Assembly: GCF_000155615.1 (NCBI RefSeq)
Contig: NZ_DS989915.1
Span: 3,369,725-3,433,724, forward strand
Length of the DNA: 64,000 nucleotides
Source of the DNA: Alcanivorax sp. DG881
GTDB lineage: Bacteria; Pseudomonadota; Gammaproteobacteria; Pseudomonadales; Alcanivoracaceae
Direction of reading: 5' to 3'
In this document: positions 56,023 to 64,000 of the stretch, in pieces
Layout: the number at the start of each line of letters is the position of its first letter
Numbering within the stretch: the stretch's first letter is position 1
The notes under the pieces: model-generated
Database searches by the model: none
The model's input: only the letters and a program-made list of their open reading frames with translations
Told to the model about the DNA's origin: nothing
Program-made: the position numbers and the translations under genes

Positions 56023-57126
56023 ATGGATCAAACGTTACCGCTCCACCCTGTGGCCTTGCAGTCGCAACGGCTACGCCGCGTGCTCTTCGCTATCCTCGCG
56101 GGAGGTGGTGCGCATACGCTACTTTGCTGGATTGCCTTGCAGCTGGATTTTTTCCGCGGTGGCGAGGTTCTTTTCTATTCTCTTTTTGCTGGCCTCTGGG
56201 CCGGGCATCTGCTGTTTATTCTGTTCATGTTGGTGGGGCTGAACCGCCGGCTATCCGAACCTTCCATGATCATGCCGCTGATGGTGTGGTCCACCACCGG
56301 GCTGCTGGTGACTGCCCTGGTCGTCGATCAGGTGCGTCTGTGCATCATGCTGATTTTCTTTGCCATTGTTCAGATGGGGGTGTTGCAGGCGTCGCTACGG
56401 CAATTCCTCGCCCTGGCCGGGTATTGCGTGCTGGGTTACGCGGTGGTGCTGGGGGTTGTTTGTGTGTACTGGCCGGAAGTGGTGGATGTTCGCGGCGAGT
56501 GGATCCAGTGGGGCCTGTTCAGTGTCATGGTGCTGGCGGCCATGCTGGTGGCGTCAGAAATTTCCACCATCCGCTTCCAGCTGGGGAGGCGTAATCAGCA
56601 ACTGGGGCAAATTGTTGAACGCATTCACGACATGGCGGTGAAAGACGAGCTGACCGGTTTTTACCGTCGTCGCCATGCCATGGAACTGCTGAGCAAGGCG
56701 TGTGGGCAATCCGCTCGCGGTGCCTATCAATTGGGGGTGGTGTACCTGGATCTGGACCATTTCAAAAAAACCAATGATCAGTATGGCCATCGCATGGGCG
56801 ACCTGGTGCTGCAGCGCTTTGCGGACGTGACACAGCGTCACCTGACCAATCAGGACTTCGCCGCCCGTCTGGGTGGGGAGGAGTTCATGTTGGTGTTGCC
56901 GGTGAGTGACCCTGAGGAGGCGCGTAATCTGGTGGAGGGCATCCTGATGGGCATGCGCAGTCAGCGTTTCAAGGATGCGCCCGGGTTGGTGGTTACGGTT
57001 TCCGGAGGGCTGGCCATGCTGAATCACGGTGAGACGCCTGCGCAGTTGATCAGGCGGGCGGATCAGGCGCTGTACCGGGCCAAGGAAACCGGACGCGATA
57101 GATTGATTGTCGGGGAGAAGGAATGA
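56023..57126 (+). CDS. membrane diguanylate cyclase (GGDEF), no I-site
   Basis: A 367-residue protein: six hydrophobic segments (about 18-180), then a GGDEF domain (about 205-360) with an intact active site LGGEEF (284-288). The position of the inhibitory RxxD site, five residues before GGEEF, reads TNQD, so product inhibition at the I-site is probably lost. It should make c-di-GMP from two GTP. Its last codons overlap the next cyclase gene by four bases. The two proteins are of equal length and alike in layout, so they are likely a tandem duplication. The start may instead be at 55975. Confidence 0.88.
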   Translation: MDQTLPLHPVALQSQRLRRVLFAILAGGGAHTLLCWIALQLDFFRGGEVLFYSLFAGLWAGHLLFILFMLVGLNRRLSEPSMIMPLMVWSTTGLLVTALVVDQVRLCIMLIFFAIVQMGVLQASLRQFLALAGYCVLGYAVVLGVVCVYWPEVVDVRGEWIQWGLFSVMVLAAMLVASEISTIRFQLGRRNQQLGQIVERIHDMAVKDELTGFYRRRHAMELLSKACGQSARGAYQLGVVYLDLDHFKKTNDQYGHRMGDLVLQRFADVTQRHLTNQDFAARLGGEEFMLVLPVSDPEEARNLVEGILMGMRSQRFKDAPGLVVTVSGGLAMLNHGETPAQLIRRADQALYRAKETGRDRLIVGEKE

Positions 57127-58226
57127 ATCAGGATCTCCACCAGGCAGAAAAACTGACGCTGAGTGAAAAGCGCCTGATGCAACGCCATAGCCGTTCGGCC
57201 ATGGCGATTATGGCCATGCATACCTTGCTCTGTGTGGTCTATTTTCAACTGGGTTATATGCACATCGCGCTGCCGGAAGCGCTGGTGCTGGTGTCGTTGA
57301 TCTGGATTTCCCTGTTGGCGTACCAACTGTTGATGGCAACCGGTGTTACCTTGAATCTTCGTGAGCCAAGCCTGTCGCTGCCGTTGATTCTGTATTTCAC
57401 CGGGGTGTTCATGGTGTCGGGGTATTACGTGGATGAGTTTCGACTCAGCGTGGTGACCCTGTTTTTTGCGGCGTTATTGATGGTGTCGTTCCGCCTGAGT
57501 GGCAAAGTGATGATTGCGGTGGCGTTTCTGGCCAGTGCGGCCTATGCGCTGATGCTGTGGGTGGCACTGATGGATCGCTGGGTGCAGTTGAGCCTGTCGG
57601 TGGAGCTGTTGCAATGGCTGGTGTTCGCCATGATTTCGGTCAGCTTTGCGGTTACCGGTGGGGGCGTAAACCGCCTGCGGAATGCGCTGGCAGAAAAAAA
57701 CCGGGAGCTGGCCAACGCGGTGGAAAAGGTGCGGGAAATGGCCATCCGTGATGATCTCACGGGGTTGTTTAATCGTCGCCACCTACTGGAAATTCTGGAG
57801 CGCCAGCGCGCCCTGTCTGACGGCAAGGGGGTGCCATTTGCCGTGTGCTACGTGGACCTGGATCACTTCAAGAAGATCAACGACCGGCACGGTCATGACT
57901 GGGGCGACCGGGTGCTGCGCCAGTTTTCCGAGCTGGCGTTATCGGGCATGCGTGATGGTGACTACTTTGGTCGCCTGGGCGGGGAAGAGTTCTTGTTGGT
58001 GTTGCCGCAAAGTGATGCCCACGGCGCCCTGCTGGTGGCTGAACGTCTGCGTCAGCGTTGGCGTGAACAGCGTTTCGATGCCCAGGGCGGCCCGGCCACT
58101 GTCAGCCTGTCTGTGGGTGTGGCGGATTATCGGGATGGCGAAAGTGTCGATGAGCTGCTTAACCGGGCCGATCAGGGTTTGTACAAGGCCAAGTCCGGGG
58201 GGCGGGATCAGAGTCAGGTGGCATGA
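57123..58226 (+). CDS. membrane diguanylate cyclase (GGDEF) with I-site
   Basis: A 367-residue protein, also with about six N-terminal hydrophobic segments (25-180), then a GGDEF domain with GGEEF at 286-290. Here the I-site is intact, RDGD at 277-280, so c-di-GMP feedback is expected. The N-terminal halves of the two proteins align in place: EPSLSLPLI matches EPSMIMPLM and YYVDEFRLSVVTLFFA matches LVVDQVRLCIMLIFFA. The start overlaps the previous stop (ATGA), so both are made from one mRNA. One enzyme with feedback and one without in the same membrane could give a graded c-di-GMP output. Confidence 0.9.
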   Translation: MNQDLHQAEKLTLSEKRLMQRHSRSAMAIMAMHTLLCVVYFQLGYMHIALPEALVLVSLIWISLLAYQLLMATGVTLNLREPSLSLPLILYFTGVFMVSGYYVDEFRLSVVTLFFAALLMVSFRLSGKVMIAVAFLASAAYALMLWVALMDRWVQLSLSVELLQWLVFAMISVSFAVTGGGVNRLRNALAEKNRELANAVEKVREMAIRDDLTGLFNRRHLLEILERQRALSDGKGVPFAVCYVDLDHFKKINDRHGHDWGDRVLRQFSELALSGMRDGDYFGRLGGEEFLLVLPQSDAHGALLVAERLRQRWREQRFDAQGGPATVSLSVGVADYRDGESVDELLNRADQGLYKAKSGGRDQSQVA

Positions 58227-58232
58227 AAAGGC

Positions 58233-58386
58233 AGTTAATAGTTAATAATGAATAATTAATAGTTACGCGGAAAAAGTTGGTGGTTTTGAACCGCAAGAGG
58301 CCGCGTCCTGAGCTTGGGCGCGGCCTCCTGGTATGTGCAGACAACGATTAGTCTGGTCGCGAGTTATTAACTATTCATTATTAATT
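58233..58386. repeat. inverted AGTTAAT heptamer repeat with enclosed terminator
   Basis: The left arm 58233-58267 is AGTTAAT, AGTTAAT, AATGAAT, AATTAAT, AGTTACG. The right arm 58359-58386 is GCGAGTT, ATTAACT, ATTCATT, ATTAATT. The loop holds the strong GC hairpin at 58297-58327. The right arm includes the last codons (SINNE) and stop of the ABC ATPase gene. Confidence 0.75.
58297..58327. terminator. terminator-type hairpin between convergent genes
   Basis: The stem GAGGCCGCGTCC / GGGCGCGGCCTC with a 7-base loop. It is closely similar to the acnA terminator stem at 17000-17027, including CTCYTGG after it. No long T-run is adjacent. Confidence 0.55.
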
Positions 58387-59426
58387 GAAAAAGTGACCAA
58401 ATGCTTGGTGCCCAGCCGCACATGCAGGTTGTCGCCTTCCACCACATTGGTGTGGCTGTCGGTCTGGCAGAGCAGGGTTTCGTTGGCGCCAACCCGCAGG
58501 TGGTAGAGGATGCTGGCGCCGGTGAACTGGCGCCGGGTGACGGGGAGCGCCAGGGGGGCGGATTCGTCGGCGATCACGTCTTCCGGGCGCAGTAGCACTT
58601 CTACTTCAGTGCCCGGTTGCAGGGGGGTATGGCTGCGGCCGGTGACATCGCCCAGGGTGGTGTGAACGGTGTTGCCATCACGCACGGTGCCGCGCAGGAA
58701 GGTGCCATAACCGGCGAACTCTGCCACGAACCGGTTCGCCGGCGCGTGGTAAATGTTATAGGGCGTATCCCATTGCTCCAGGTGGCCCTGTTGCATGACG
58801 CCGACCCGGTCGGCCAGCGCAAAGGCTTCTTCCTGGTCGTGGGTCACCAGCAGGGTGGTGACCTTTTCCTGACGCAGGATGTCTCCCAGTTCCTGGGCCA
58901 GAGCCCGGCGCAGATCCAGGTCCAGGCTGGAAAAGGGCTCATCCAGCAATAGCAGGGCGGGCTGGGGGGCCAGTGCCCGGGCCAGCGCCACGCGCTGTTG
59001 TTGGCCCCCGGAGAGTTCGTGGGGGTAGCGTTGCTCCAGGCCGCTGAGCCGTACCCGCTGCAGGCTCGCGTGTACCCGCTCTTCGCGTTCCTCCCGGCTT
59101 TGCTGTCGCAGGCCGAAAGCCACGTTGTTTGCCACGGTGAGATGAGGAAACAGGGCATGTTCCTGGAATACCATGCCCAGGCCGCGCTGGTTGGGAGGCA
59201 GCTGACGGTGGGGGCCGGAGACCTGTTTTCCCTGAATGCTGATAGAGCCGGCGGTTACCGGTTCCAGCCCGGCGATGGCACGCAATGTGGTGGTCTTGCC
59301 ACAGCCGCTGGGGCCCAGCAGGCAGGCAATTTCCCCCGCCGCCAGTTCCAGTTTTAACCCCTTTACCACGGTTTGCTGGTGATAGCCGCAAGCCAGGTTT
59401 TCAAGGCGCAGTAGTGGCTCTTTCAT
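58371..59426 (-). CDS. ABC transporter ATP-binding protein (PotA/FbpC type), orphan
   Basis: A 351-residue ABC ATPase. Walker A GPSGCGKTT (about 38-46), signature LSGGQQQR, Walker B LLLLDEP, and the switch histidine in VTHDQEEA. Residues about 240-350 form a TOBE-like domain, as in importers for Fe3+, spermidine, sulfate or thiamine. No permease or binding-protein gene is adjacent, so its partner is unlinked. The start at 59426 follows GGAG. The C-terminus is unusual: the final residues SINNE and the TAG stop come from a heptamer repeat. Confidence 0.87.
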   Translation of the reverse strand: MKEPLLRLENLACGYHQQTVVKGLKLELAAGEIACLLGPSGCGKTTTLRAIAGLEPVTAGSISIQGKQVSGPHRQLPPNQRGLGMVFQEHALFPHLTVANNVAFGLRQQSREEREERVHASLQRVRLSGLEQRYPHELSGGQQQRVALARALAPQPALLLLDEPFSSLDLDLRRALAQELGDILRQEKVTTLLVTHDQEEAFALADRVGVMQQGHLEQWDTPYNIYHAPANRFVAEFAGYGTFLRGTVRDGNTVHTTLGDVTGRSHTPLQPGTEVEVLLRPEDVIADESAPLALPVTRRQFTGASILYHLRVGANETLLCQTDSHTNVVEGDNLHVRLGTKHLVTFSINNE

Positions 59427-59511
59427 GGTCGTGCGCTCCAGGCGTCCCGCTGTACGCAGCACGGGGCGATGCCCGCGTGCTGTGCCTCGCATGGTGCGTG
59501 CAGCGTTGCCA

Positions 59512-60420
59512 TCAATGCTGCCCGGTGAGCAGGAATTCCAGCAGGGCTTTCTGGGCGTGCAAGCGGTTTTCGGCTTCGTCCCACACCACGGCGCGAGGGT
59601 CGTCCATCATTTCATGACTGACTTCCTCGCCGCGGTGGGCTGGCAGGCAGTGCATGAACAGCGCATCCGGGTCGGCCCTGTCCATCAACTCCGGGGTGAC
59701 CTGATAACCGTCAAAGGCGTTCAGGCGTGTTTGCTGTTCGTCTTCCTGCCCCATGGACGCCCACACATCGGTGACGACCAGGTGAGCGCCCTGCACGGCG
59801 GTGGCCACGTCCGGCTCCAGGCTGACCCGGTCCGGGTAACGGCCCAGCAGATCGCTGTCCGGGGTGAAGCCATCCGGGCTGCTGATCACCAGTTCGAAAT
59901 CAAACTGGTTGGCGGCGTTGATGTAGCTGGCACACATGTTGTTGCCATCGCCGACCCACACCACTTTCTTGCCCTGAATGCTGCCGCGGTGCTCCACATA
60001 GGTCTGCATGTCGGCCAGCAACTGGCAGGGGTGAAAGTCGTCGGTGAGGGCGTTGATCACCGGTACCGCAGAGTGGTCGGCAAACGTCTGCAGGGTGGCG
60101 TGGTCAAAGGTGCGAATCATCACCGCGTCGACCATGCGTGACAGTACCCGGGCGGAATCCTCGATCGGTTCGCCGCGGCCCAGCTGGGTGTCACGGGGTG
60201 ACAGGAAAATGCTGGAACCACCGAAATGGGTCATCGCCACTTCGAAGGAAACACGGGTGCGGGTGGATGATTTTTCGAAAATCATGCCCAGCGTTTTGCC
60301 CTGCAGTGGCTCGTGGTGCTGACCATTGCGCAGCATGGTTTTCAGCTCGATGGCGCGCTGAATCAGGTAGCCGAGCTCATCCGGAGTGAGGTCGGTGAGG
60401 GTCAGGAAATGACGGGTCAT
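59512..60420 (-). CDS. argF: ornithine carbamoyltransferase ArgF
   Basis: A 302-residue ornithine transcarbamylase, which makes citrulline from ornithine and carbamoyl phosphate in arginine synthesis. SSTRTR (carbamoyl phosphate site), HPCQ and [11 protein letters not shown] (ornithine site) are all present. Its ATG overlaps the TGA of argD by four bases, so argD and argF are co-translated. It is an anabolic-type sequence in an anabolic context. The upstream leader carries a terminator-like structure (see 61631-61675). Confidence 0.96.
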   Translation of the reverse strand: MTRHFLTLTDLTPDELGYLIQRAIELKTMLRNGQHHEPLQGKTLGMIFEKSSTRTRVSFEVAMTHFGGSSIFLSPRDTQLGRGEPIEDSARVLSRMVDAVMIRTFDHATLQTFADHSAVPVINALTDDFHPCQLLADMQTYVEHRGSIQGKKVVWVGDGNNMCASYINAANQFDFELVISSPDGFTPDSDLLGRYPDRVSLEPDVATAVQGAHLVVTDVWASMGQEDEQQTRLNAFDGYQVTPELMDRADPDALFMHCLPAHRGEEVSHEMMDDPRAVVWDEAENRLHAQKALLEFLLTGQH

Positions 60421-61601
60421 GCGACCTCCTGCTCGTCGGCAAAACGGTGGATCAGCGTCGACAGGGTGCCCACCAGGTGCTGCATTTCCGCCTGGCTGAT
60501 CACCAGTGGCGGCAGTAGCCGTACTACGGAACCGGCGGTGACATTGATCAGCAGGCCGGCGTCGCGGGCCCGGTTGACCAGTTCGGCACAGGGGCGATCC
60601 AGCTGGATGCCCAGCATCAGGCCTTTTTGGCGAATTTCGGTGACCATGGGCAGATCGGAAAACGCCTGCAGAAAGGCGTCTTTCAACCAGCTGCCTTTAT
60701 CGGCCACGCCGTCGATGATGTCGTCGGTGAGAGTGTTCACCACCGCCAGGGCCGTCGCGCAGCCCAGCGGGTTACCGCCGTAGGTGCTGCCGTGGTTACC
60801 GGGGCCGAAAACACCTTCAGCCTTGCCGGCCACCAGGCAGGCGCCGATGGGGAAGCCGTTGCCCAGGCCTTTGGCGGTGGTCAGTACGTCCGGGGTGATG
60901 CCGGCGCCCAGGCAGGCAAAGTAGTCCCCGGTGCGGCCGTTGCCGGACTGGATTTCATCCAGCATCAGCAGCCAGTCATTGCGGTCGCATAGGGTGCGCA
61001 GGCCGGCCAGGTAATCGTTGGCGGGGATGTGGATACCGCCTTCGCCCTGTACCGGTTCTACCAGTACGGCGACGATATCGTGATTGTCAGCCAGGGCTTC
61101 CACCGCTGCCAGATCGTTGAACGGCACACGGATGAAGCCGTCCAGCAGGGGCGCAAAGCCTTCCTGCACCTTGGCATTGGCGGTGGCGGACAAGGTCGCC
61201 ATGGTGCGGCCATGGAAGCTGCCTTCCATGACGATCACGGTGGGGCGCGCAATCTGTTTGCGCGAGCCGTACAGGCGGGCAATCTTGATGGCGGCCTCAT
61301 TGGCCTCCGCGCCGGAGTTGGAGAAAAATACGTTCTCCATGCCGCTCAGCTCGCACAGGCGCTGGGCCAGGGATTCCTGGGCGGGAATGCGGTACAGGTT
61401 GGAGGTGTGCATCAGCTGCCCGGCCTGTTCGGCCAGGGTGCGGGTGACTGCCGGGTGGCAGTGGCCCAGGTTGCACACGCCAATCCCGGAGATGGCATCC
61501 ATGTATTTGTGGTCGTTTTCATCGTACAACCACACGCCCTCGCCCCGCACGAAAGCCACTGGCTGGCGCGCGTAGGTGGGAATCAAAAATTGCTGGCTCA
61601 T
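60417..61601 (-). CDS. argD: acetylornithine aminotransferase ArgD
   Basis: A 394-residue PLP enzyme of class III. The cofactor lysine is in [14 protein letters not shown], and [12 protein letters not shown] and [14 protein letters not shown] are typical. It converts N-acetylglutamate semialdehyde to N-acetylornithine, and often also acts as succinyldiaminopimelate aminotransferase. It is the first gene of the argD-argF unit. The start at 61601 has CAGGG directly upstream. A hairpin with a T-run lies 54-74 bases upstream on the coding strand. Confidence 0.95.
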   Translation of the reverse strand: MSQQFLIPTYARQPVAFVRGEGVWLYDENDHKYMDAISGIGVCNLGHCHPAVTRTLAEQAGQLMHTSNLYRIPAQESLAQRLCELSGMENVFFSNSGAEANEAAIKIARLYGSRKQIARPTVIVMEGSFHGRTMATLSATANAKVQEGFAPLLDGFIRVPFNDLAAVEALADNHDIVAVLVEPVQGEGGIHIPANDYLAGLRTLCDRNDWLLMLDEIQSGNGRTGDYFACLGAGITPDVLTTAKGLGNGFPIGACLVAGKAEGVFGPGNHGSTYGGNPLGCATALAVVNTLTDDIIDGVADKGSWLKDAFLQAFSDLPMVTEIRQKGLMLGIQLDRPCAELVNRARDAGLLINVTAGSVVRLLPPLVISQAEMQHLVGTLSTLIHRFADEQEVA

Positions 61602-61630
61602 TACCCTGACTCGTTAAAGCGAATTCGTCT

Positions 61631-61675
61631 GTTTTGGCATGACCAAAACAAAAAACGGCAGCTGTTAGGCTGCCG
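61631..61675 (-). promoter_or_regulatory. possible attenuator in argD leader
   Basis: On the minus strand, CGGCAGC-CTAACA-GCTGCCG (61675-61656) is followed by TTTTTTGTTTT, a canonical intrinsic terminator, and then by a second hairpin GTTTTGG-TCATG-CCAAAAC (61649-61631). The T-run overlaps the second stem. No other minus-strand gene lies upstream, so any argD transcript starting further upstream must pass it. Attenuation or a leader-ending function is inferred. Confidence 0.5.
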
Positions 61676-61702
61676 GGAACCCCCGATAATAGCGCACATT
61701 TC

Positions 61703-61796
61703 AGTGAATAGTTAACACCCTGCATGGATTGGCGTTAGGCTTGTTTGCCTCAAGGGTTAATGGTTTTAGCTATTAACTATTCACTGTTAGCTATTG
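61703..61796. repeat. inverted heptamer repeat between argD and hyuB
   Basis: Left: AGTGAAT, AGTTAAC (61703-61716). Right: GGTTAAT, GGTTTTA, GCTATTA, ACTATTC, ACTGTTA, GCTATTG (61755-61796), all at a 7-bp period. The word is the one used at 34-54 and 58233-58386. It lies in a divergent promoter region, nine bases before the hyuB start, unlike most loci. TGAAT half-sites here could be mistaken for ArgR boxes. Confidence 0.7.
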
Positions 61797-61805
61797 ATCG
61801 CCTTT

Positions 61806-63353
61806 ATGAATCCTGTCCAGCTGAGTATTTTTGCCAACCGCCTTGCCGGTGTCTGCGATGAAATGGGCGCGGTGCTGCGTCTCAGTGCCCTGTCTCCGAA
61901 CATCAAGGACCGACTTGATTTCTCCTGTGCCATTTTTGACGCCCGGGGCCGGTTGTGTGCCCAGGCGGCGCATATACCGGTGCACTTGGGGTCCATGGCC
62001 TACGCCATGGCCGATCTGGTTGCTGGCAGGGAGTGGCAAGCGGGGGACCTGATGGTGGTGAATGACCCCTACCTGGGCGGCACGCACCTGCCGGATGTGA
62101 CGGTGATCGCGCCGGTATTTCAGTCGGTAGCCCTGATCGGCTTCGCCGTGACCCGGGCTCATCACGCCAATATCGGAGCCCACAGCCCGGGTTCCATGCC
62201 GGTGTCTACGGACCTGGCCCAGGAAGGGATAGTGATTGCGCCCACGTTGCTCAAGCAGCAGGGGCGGTGGGATGTGCCGCTGTGCCGGCGCCTGGCAGGG
62301 CTGCAGGCTGACGCCCGGGCGGTGTTGCCGGTGGACAATGCCCGCTTTGCCGATTTCGCCGCCCAGGCCAGTGCCTGCGAGGCAGGGGCGGCTCGTCTGG
62401 CGGCGTTGGCGGAGCACAATGGCGCGGCGCTGGCCCAGGCGTTTGATGCGCTCAATGATTACGGTGAACGGCGGGCCCGGGCGCGTATCGCTGCGCTGCC
62501 AGATGGACAATATCGTTTTGAAGATTACATGGATGACGACGGCCAGGGGCAACAGGATATTCCCATTGTGCTGGCGCTGACGATCCGTGGGGAAGAAGCG
62601 TTGCTGGATTTCACCGGCACGGCCGGGCAGGTTGCCGGCAACATTAATTGCCCCTTGTCCGTGGCGGCGGCGGCCGCCTATTACTGTTTTCGTTGTTTGA
62701 TGGACGATGATGTACCCGCCTGCGATGGTCTGTTCCGCCCCATCAAGTTGTATGCACCGGAAGGTTCACTGCTTAATGCCCGTCGCCCGGCGGCAGTGGC
62801 AGCCGGTAATGTGGAAACCAGCTCCAGGGTGGTGGATGTGGTGTTGGGGGCGCTGGCCCAAGTGGCCCCTGACGTTATTCCGGCAGCGAGCCAGGGCACC
62901 ATGAACAATGTGGCCATGGGAGCCGCAGGCGAACAGGGCTGGGATTATTACGAGACCATGGCCGGCGGCACCGGTGGCCATGCCTCTGGTGCGGGGCTGT
63001 CCGGGGTTCACAGTCATATGACCAATACCCTGAACACGCCGATTGAGAGCCTTGAATCCCATTACCCTCTGCGCGTGCATCGCTACCAGCTTCGCCACGG
63101 CAGTGGAGGGCGCGGGCAGCATCGAGGGGGCGAGGGTATCCTGCGGGAACTGGAATTTCTGGGGCCAGCCAGTGTAACGCTGCTGACTGAGCGTCGCCGC
63201 TACCGCCCCTGGGGGCTGGCTGGCGGTGGAGAGGGCGCTGCCGGTGAGAACCGCTTGAATAATCAGGCTTTGCCCCCCAAGTACAGTACCGAGGTCGCCC
63301 CCGGCGACCGCCTGATCATCGCCTCCCCGGGTGGTGGCGGTTATGGGGGGTGA
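61806..63353 (+). CDS. hyuB: hydantoinase B/oxoprolinase family protein (HyuB), unpaired
   Basis: A 515-residue protein of the HyuB family: DRLDFSCAIFD, HIPVHLGSMAYAM, GDLMVVNDPYLGGTHLPD, GQVAGNINCPLSV, and the C-terminal GGGGYGG. HyuB normally works with the ATP-binding HyuA in hydrolysing hydantoins or oxoproline-like rings. Here no hyuA is adjacent on either side, so either the partner is elsewhere or the protein acts alone. The start at 61806 (MNPVQLSIF) lies just after a heptamer repeat and has no clear ribosome site. It is divergent from argD. Confidence 0.85.
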   Translation: MNPVQLSIFANRLAGVCDEMGAVLRLSALSPNIKDRLDFSCAIFDARGRLCAQAAHIPVHLGSMAYAMADLVAGREWQAGDLMVVNDPYLGGTHLPDVTVIAPVFQSVALIGFAVTRAHHANIGAHSPGSMPVSTDLAQEGIVIAPTLLKQQGRWDVPLCRRLAGLQADARAVLPVDNARFADFAAQASACEAGAARLAALAEHNGAALAQAFDALNDYGERRARARIAALPDGQYRFEDYMDDDGQGQQDIPIVLALTIRGEEALLDFTGTAGQVAGNINCPLSVAAAAAYYCFRCLMDDDVPACDGLFRPIKLYAPEGSLLNARRPAAVAAGNVETSSRVVDVVLGALAQVAPDVIPAASQGTMNNVAMGAAGEQGWDYYETMAGGTGGHASGAGLSGVHSHMTNTLNTPIESLESHYPLRVHRYQLRHGSGGRGQHRGGEGILRELEFLGPASVTLLTERRRYRPWGLAGGGEGAAGENRLNNQALPPKYSTEVAPGDRLIIASPGGGGYGG

Positions 63354-63377
63354 CAGTGGTACAATGGCCACTATAGG
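63350..63377 (+). promoter_or_regulatory. possible sigma70 promoter of grxD
   Basis: GTGACA (63350-63355), a 16-base spacer and TATAGG (63372-63377) lie about 90 bases upstream of the grxD start. The -35 box overlaps the hyuB stop. The match is moderate. Confidence 0.4.
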
Positions 63378-63466
63378 GCGTAACTCTGTGGCAGAGGTGT
63401 TGCCAGATGATTACGTGCCGCGAGATTTACAGGCGTAACGGCACTCAATACGAGATAGGTGAAGTA

Positions 63467-63802
63467 ATGGATGTGATGCAGGTCATCAAAGACCAGATCG
63501 AGAAAAACCCGGTGATCCTCTACATGAAAGGGTCTCCCCAGTTTCCCCAGTGCGGTTTTTCCGCCCAGGTGGTGGAAGCCATGACCGCCGTTGGCAAGCC
63601 GTTTGCCTATGTGAACATTCTGGAAGCGCCGGAAATTCGCCAGAACCTGAAAGAGTATGCGAACTGGCCCACGTACCCCCAGTTGTGGGTGGGCGGCGAG
63701 CTGGTTGGCGGCTGCGATATCATCATGGATATGTACCGTTCCGGTCAGCTCAAAGAGCTGGTGGACGGCGTTGCAGTGGAGTCGGATGAGTCCGAGTCCT
63801 GA
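63467..63802 (+). CDS. grxD: monothiol glutaredoxin GrxD (Grx4)
   Basis: A 111-residue monothiol glutaredoxin. The active site is CGFS with Cys29 in KGSPQFPQCGFS; the glutathione-binding WPTYPQLWVGGELVGGCDI segment follows. Such proteins bind a [2Fe-2S] cluster with glutathione and BolA proteins and take part in iron-sulfur delivery and iron sensing. The start at 63467 follows AGGTGA; MQVIKDQ nine bases later is possible. It is followed by a very strong hairpin at 63851. Confidence 0.96.
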   Translation: MDVMQVIKDQIEKNPVILYMKGSPQFPQCGFSAQVVEAMTAVGKPFAYVNILEAPEIRQNLKEYANWPTYPQLWVGGELVGGCDIIMDMYRSGQLKELVDGVAVESDESES

Positions 63803-63850
63803 TTTGAATTAAATTCGGGAAACTTTTTTATTTTTCTCCGAATAATATTC

Positions 63851-63889
63851 AGCATTAAAAAACCCGGGTGAACCGGGTTTTTTAATGCT
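63851..63889. terminator. bidirectional intrinsic terminator
   Basis: A perfect 17-bp stem starting AGCATTAAAAAACCCGG, with a GTGAA loop and the inverted copy ending TTTTTTAATGCT. It has a T-run on each strand, so it can end grxD and a convergent minus-strand gene. The stop codon of the putative right-edge gene lies inside the right arm. Confidence 0.9.
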
Positions 63890-64000
63890 TGGCTACAAAA
63901 AGTGTATTAAGAATAAGTTTCAATCTTGTTTCTTCTTCGTTTAAATTCCCGCCGTTGTTATCACTCAATTCTTCTTCATTAGGGAAGGGAAGAAACATGT
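63882..64000 (-). CDS. possible C-terminal end of an AT-rich gene, cut by window edge
   Basis: From the right edge the minus strand reads open for 38 codons to TAA at 63882: MFLPFPNEEELSDNNGGNLN then EEETRLKLILNTLFVAKH. An in-frame ATG lies at 63998, but the frame may come from further right. The DNA is far more AT-rich than the rest of the window, and the stop sits in a bidirectional terminator shared with grxD, as expected for a convergent gene. The sequence is acidic and then amphipathic, of no recognised family. It may be the end of a horizontally acquired segment. Confidence 0.45.
   Translation of the reverse strand, partial: MFLPFPNEEELSDNNGGNLNEEETRLKLILNTLFVAKH

Noticed and set aside
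61703-61796. ArgR boxes upstream of argD
   Set aside because: The TGAAT-like half-sites are part of a heptamer repeat that also occurs next to unrelated genes, so they are not good evidence for ArgR control.

Overview
This window looks like chromosomal DNA of a marine, hydrocarbon-degrading gammaproteobacterium, most like Alcanivorax. That is an inference from gene content: a CYP153-type alkane hydroxylase with its ferredoxin and an AraC regulator, ornithine-lipid genes, a TRAP transporter with TatT, and P. aeruginosa-type nrdAB, all in GC-rich DNA with dense coding. No rRNA, tRNA, CRISPR array or intact mobile element was seen. The one clear IS trace is a dead IS3-family stub. The last ~190 bases turn AT-rich and may be the edge of a foreign segment.

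Layout. 1-8.4 kb: CDGSH iron-sulfur protein, olsB/olsA (ornithine lipids), efpL, a lipoprotein aminopeptidase overlapping a rhomboid protease, and a four-gene TRAP operon (tatT-dctP-dctQ-dctM). 8.5-15.4 kb: NYN/LOTUS protein, SDR, fatty acid desaturase, then an AraC+TetR pair divergent from a DUF2236 oxygenase-like protein and a second SDR, with a clear palindromic operator between them. 15.4-21.4 kb: small secreted coiled-coil protein and GNAT, acnA, a DUF45 metallopeptidase and an acyltransferase. 21.5-27.2 kb: two large lipoproteins, one a beta-helix/diheme cytochrome c fusion and one an M19 dipeptidase-like protein. 27.4-38.8 kb: ABC1 kinase, LuxR regulator, Kef antiporter, GH114 protein, aldehyde dehydrogenase plus acetolactate synthase-like enzyme, and an amidohydrolase. 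38.8-42.1 kb: AraC, ferredoxin and CYP153. 42.3-46.7 kb: lower-GC accessory stretch with a DUF6502/lipoprotein pair, an ELWxxDGT-repeat lipoprotein and the IS3 remnant. 46.7-51.7 kb: nrdB, nrdA and their promoter with NrdR- and DnaA-type boxes. 51.7-63.8 kb: RstAB-like two-component system, glpK, two tandem diguanylate cyclases, an orphan ABC ATPase, argD-argF, an orphan HyuB and monothiol glutaredoxin grxD.

Lipid and membrane chemistry recurs: ornithine lipids, acyltransferases, desaturase, CYP153 alkane hydroxylation and glycerol kinase, as expected for an organism living on alkanes and lipids.

The most unusual signal is outside the genes. At least 13 intergenic loci carry short arrays with an exact 7-bp period. 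The word differs between loci (TTGAAAG, CGAGnnn, GCTTGnn, GCGTGnn, nnACGCC, AGTTAAT), but the architecture is constant: often two inverted arms around a loop, lying at gene ends. At four genes the array supplies the last codons and the stop codon. I do not recognise this as a named repeat family.
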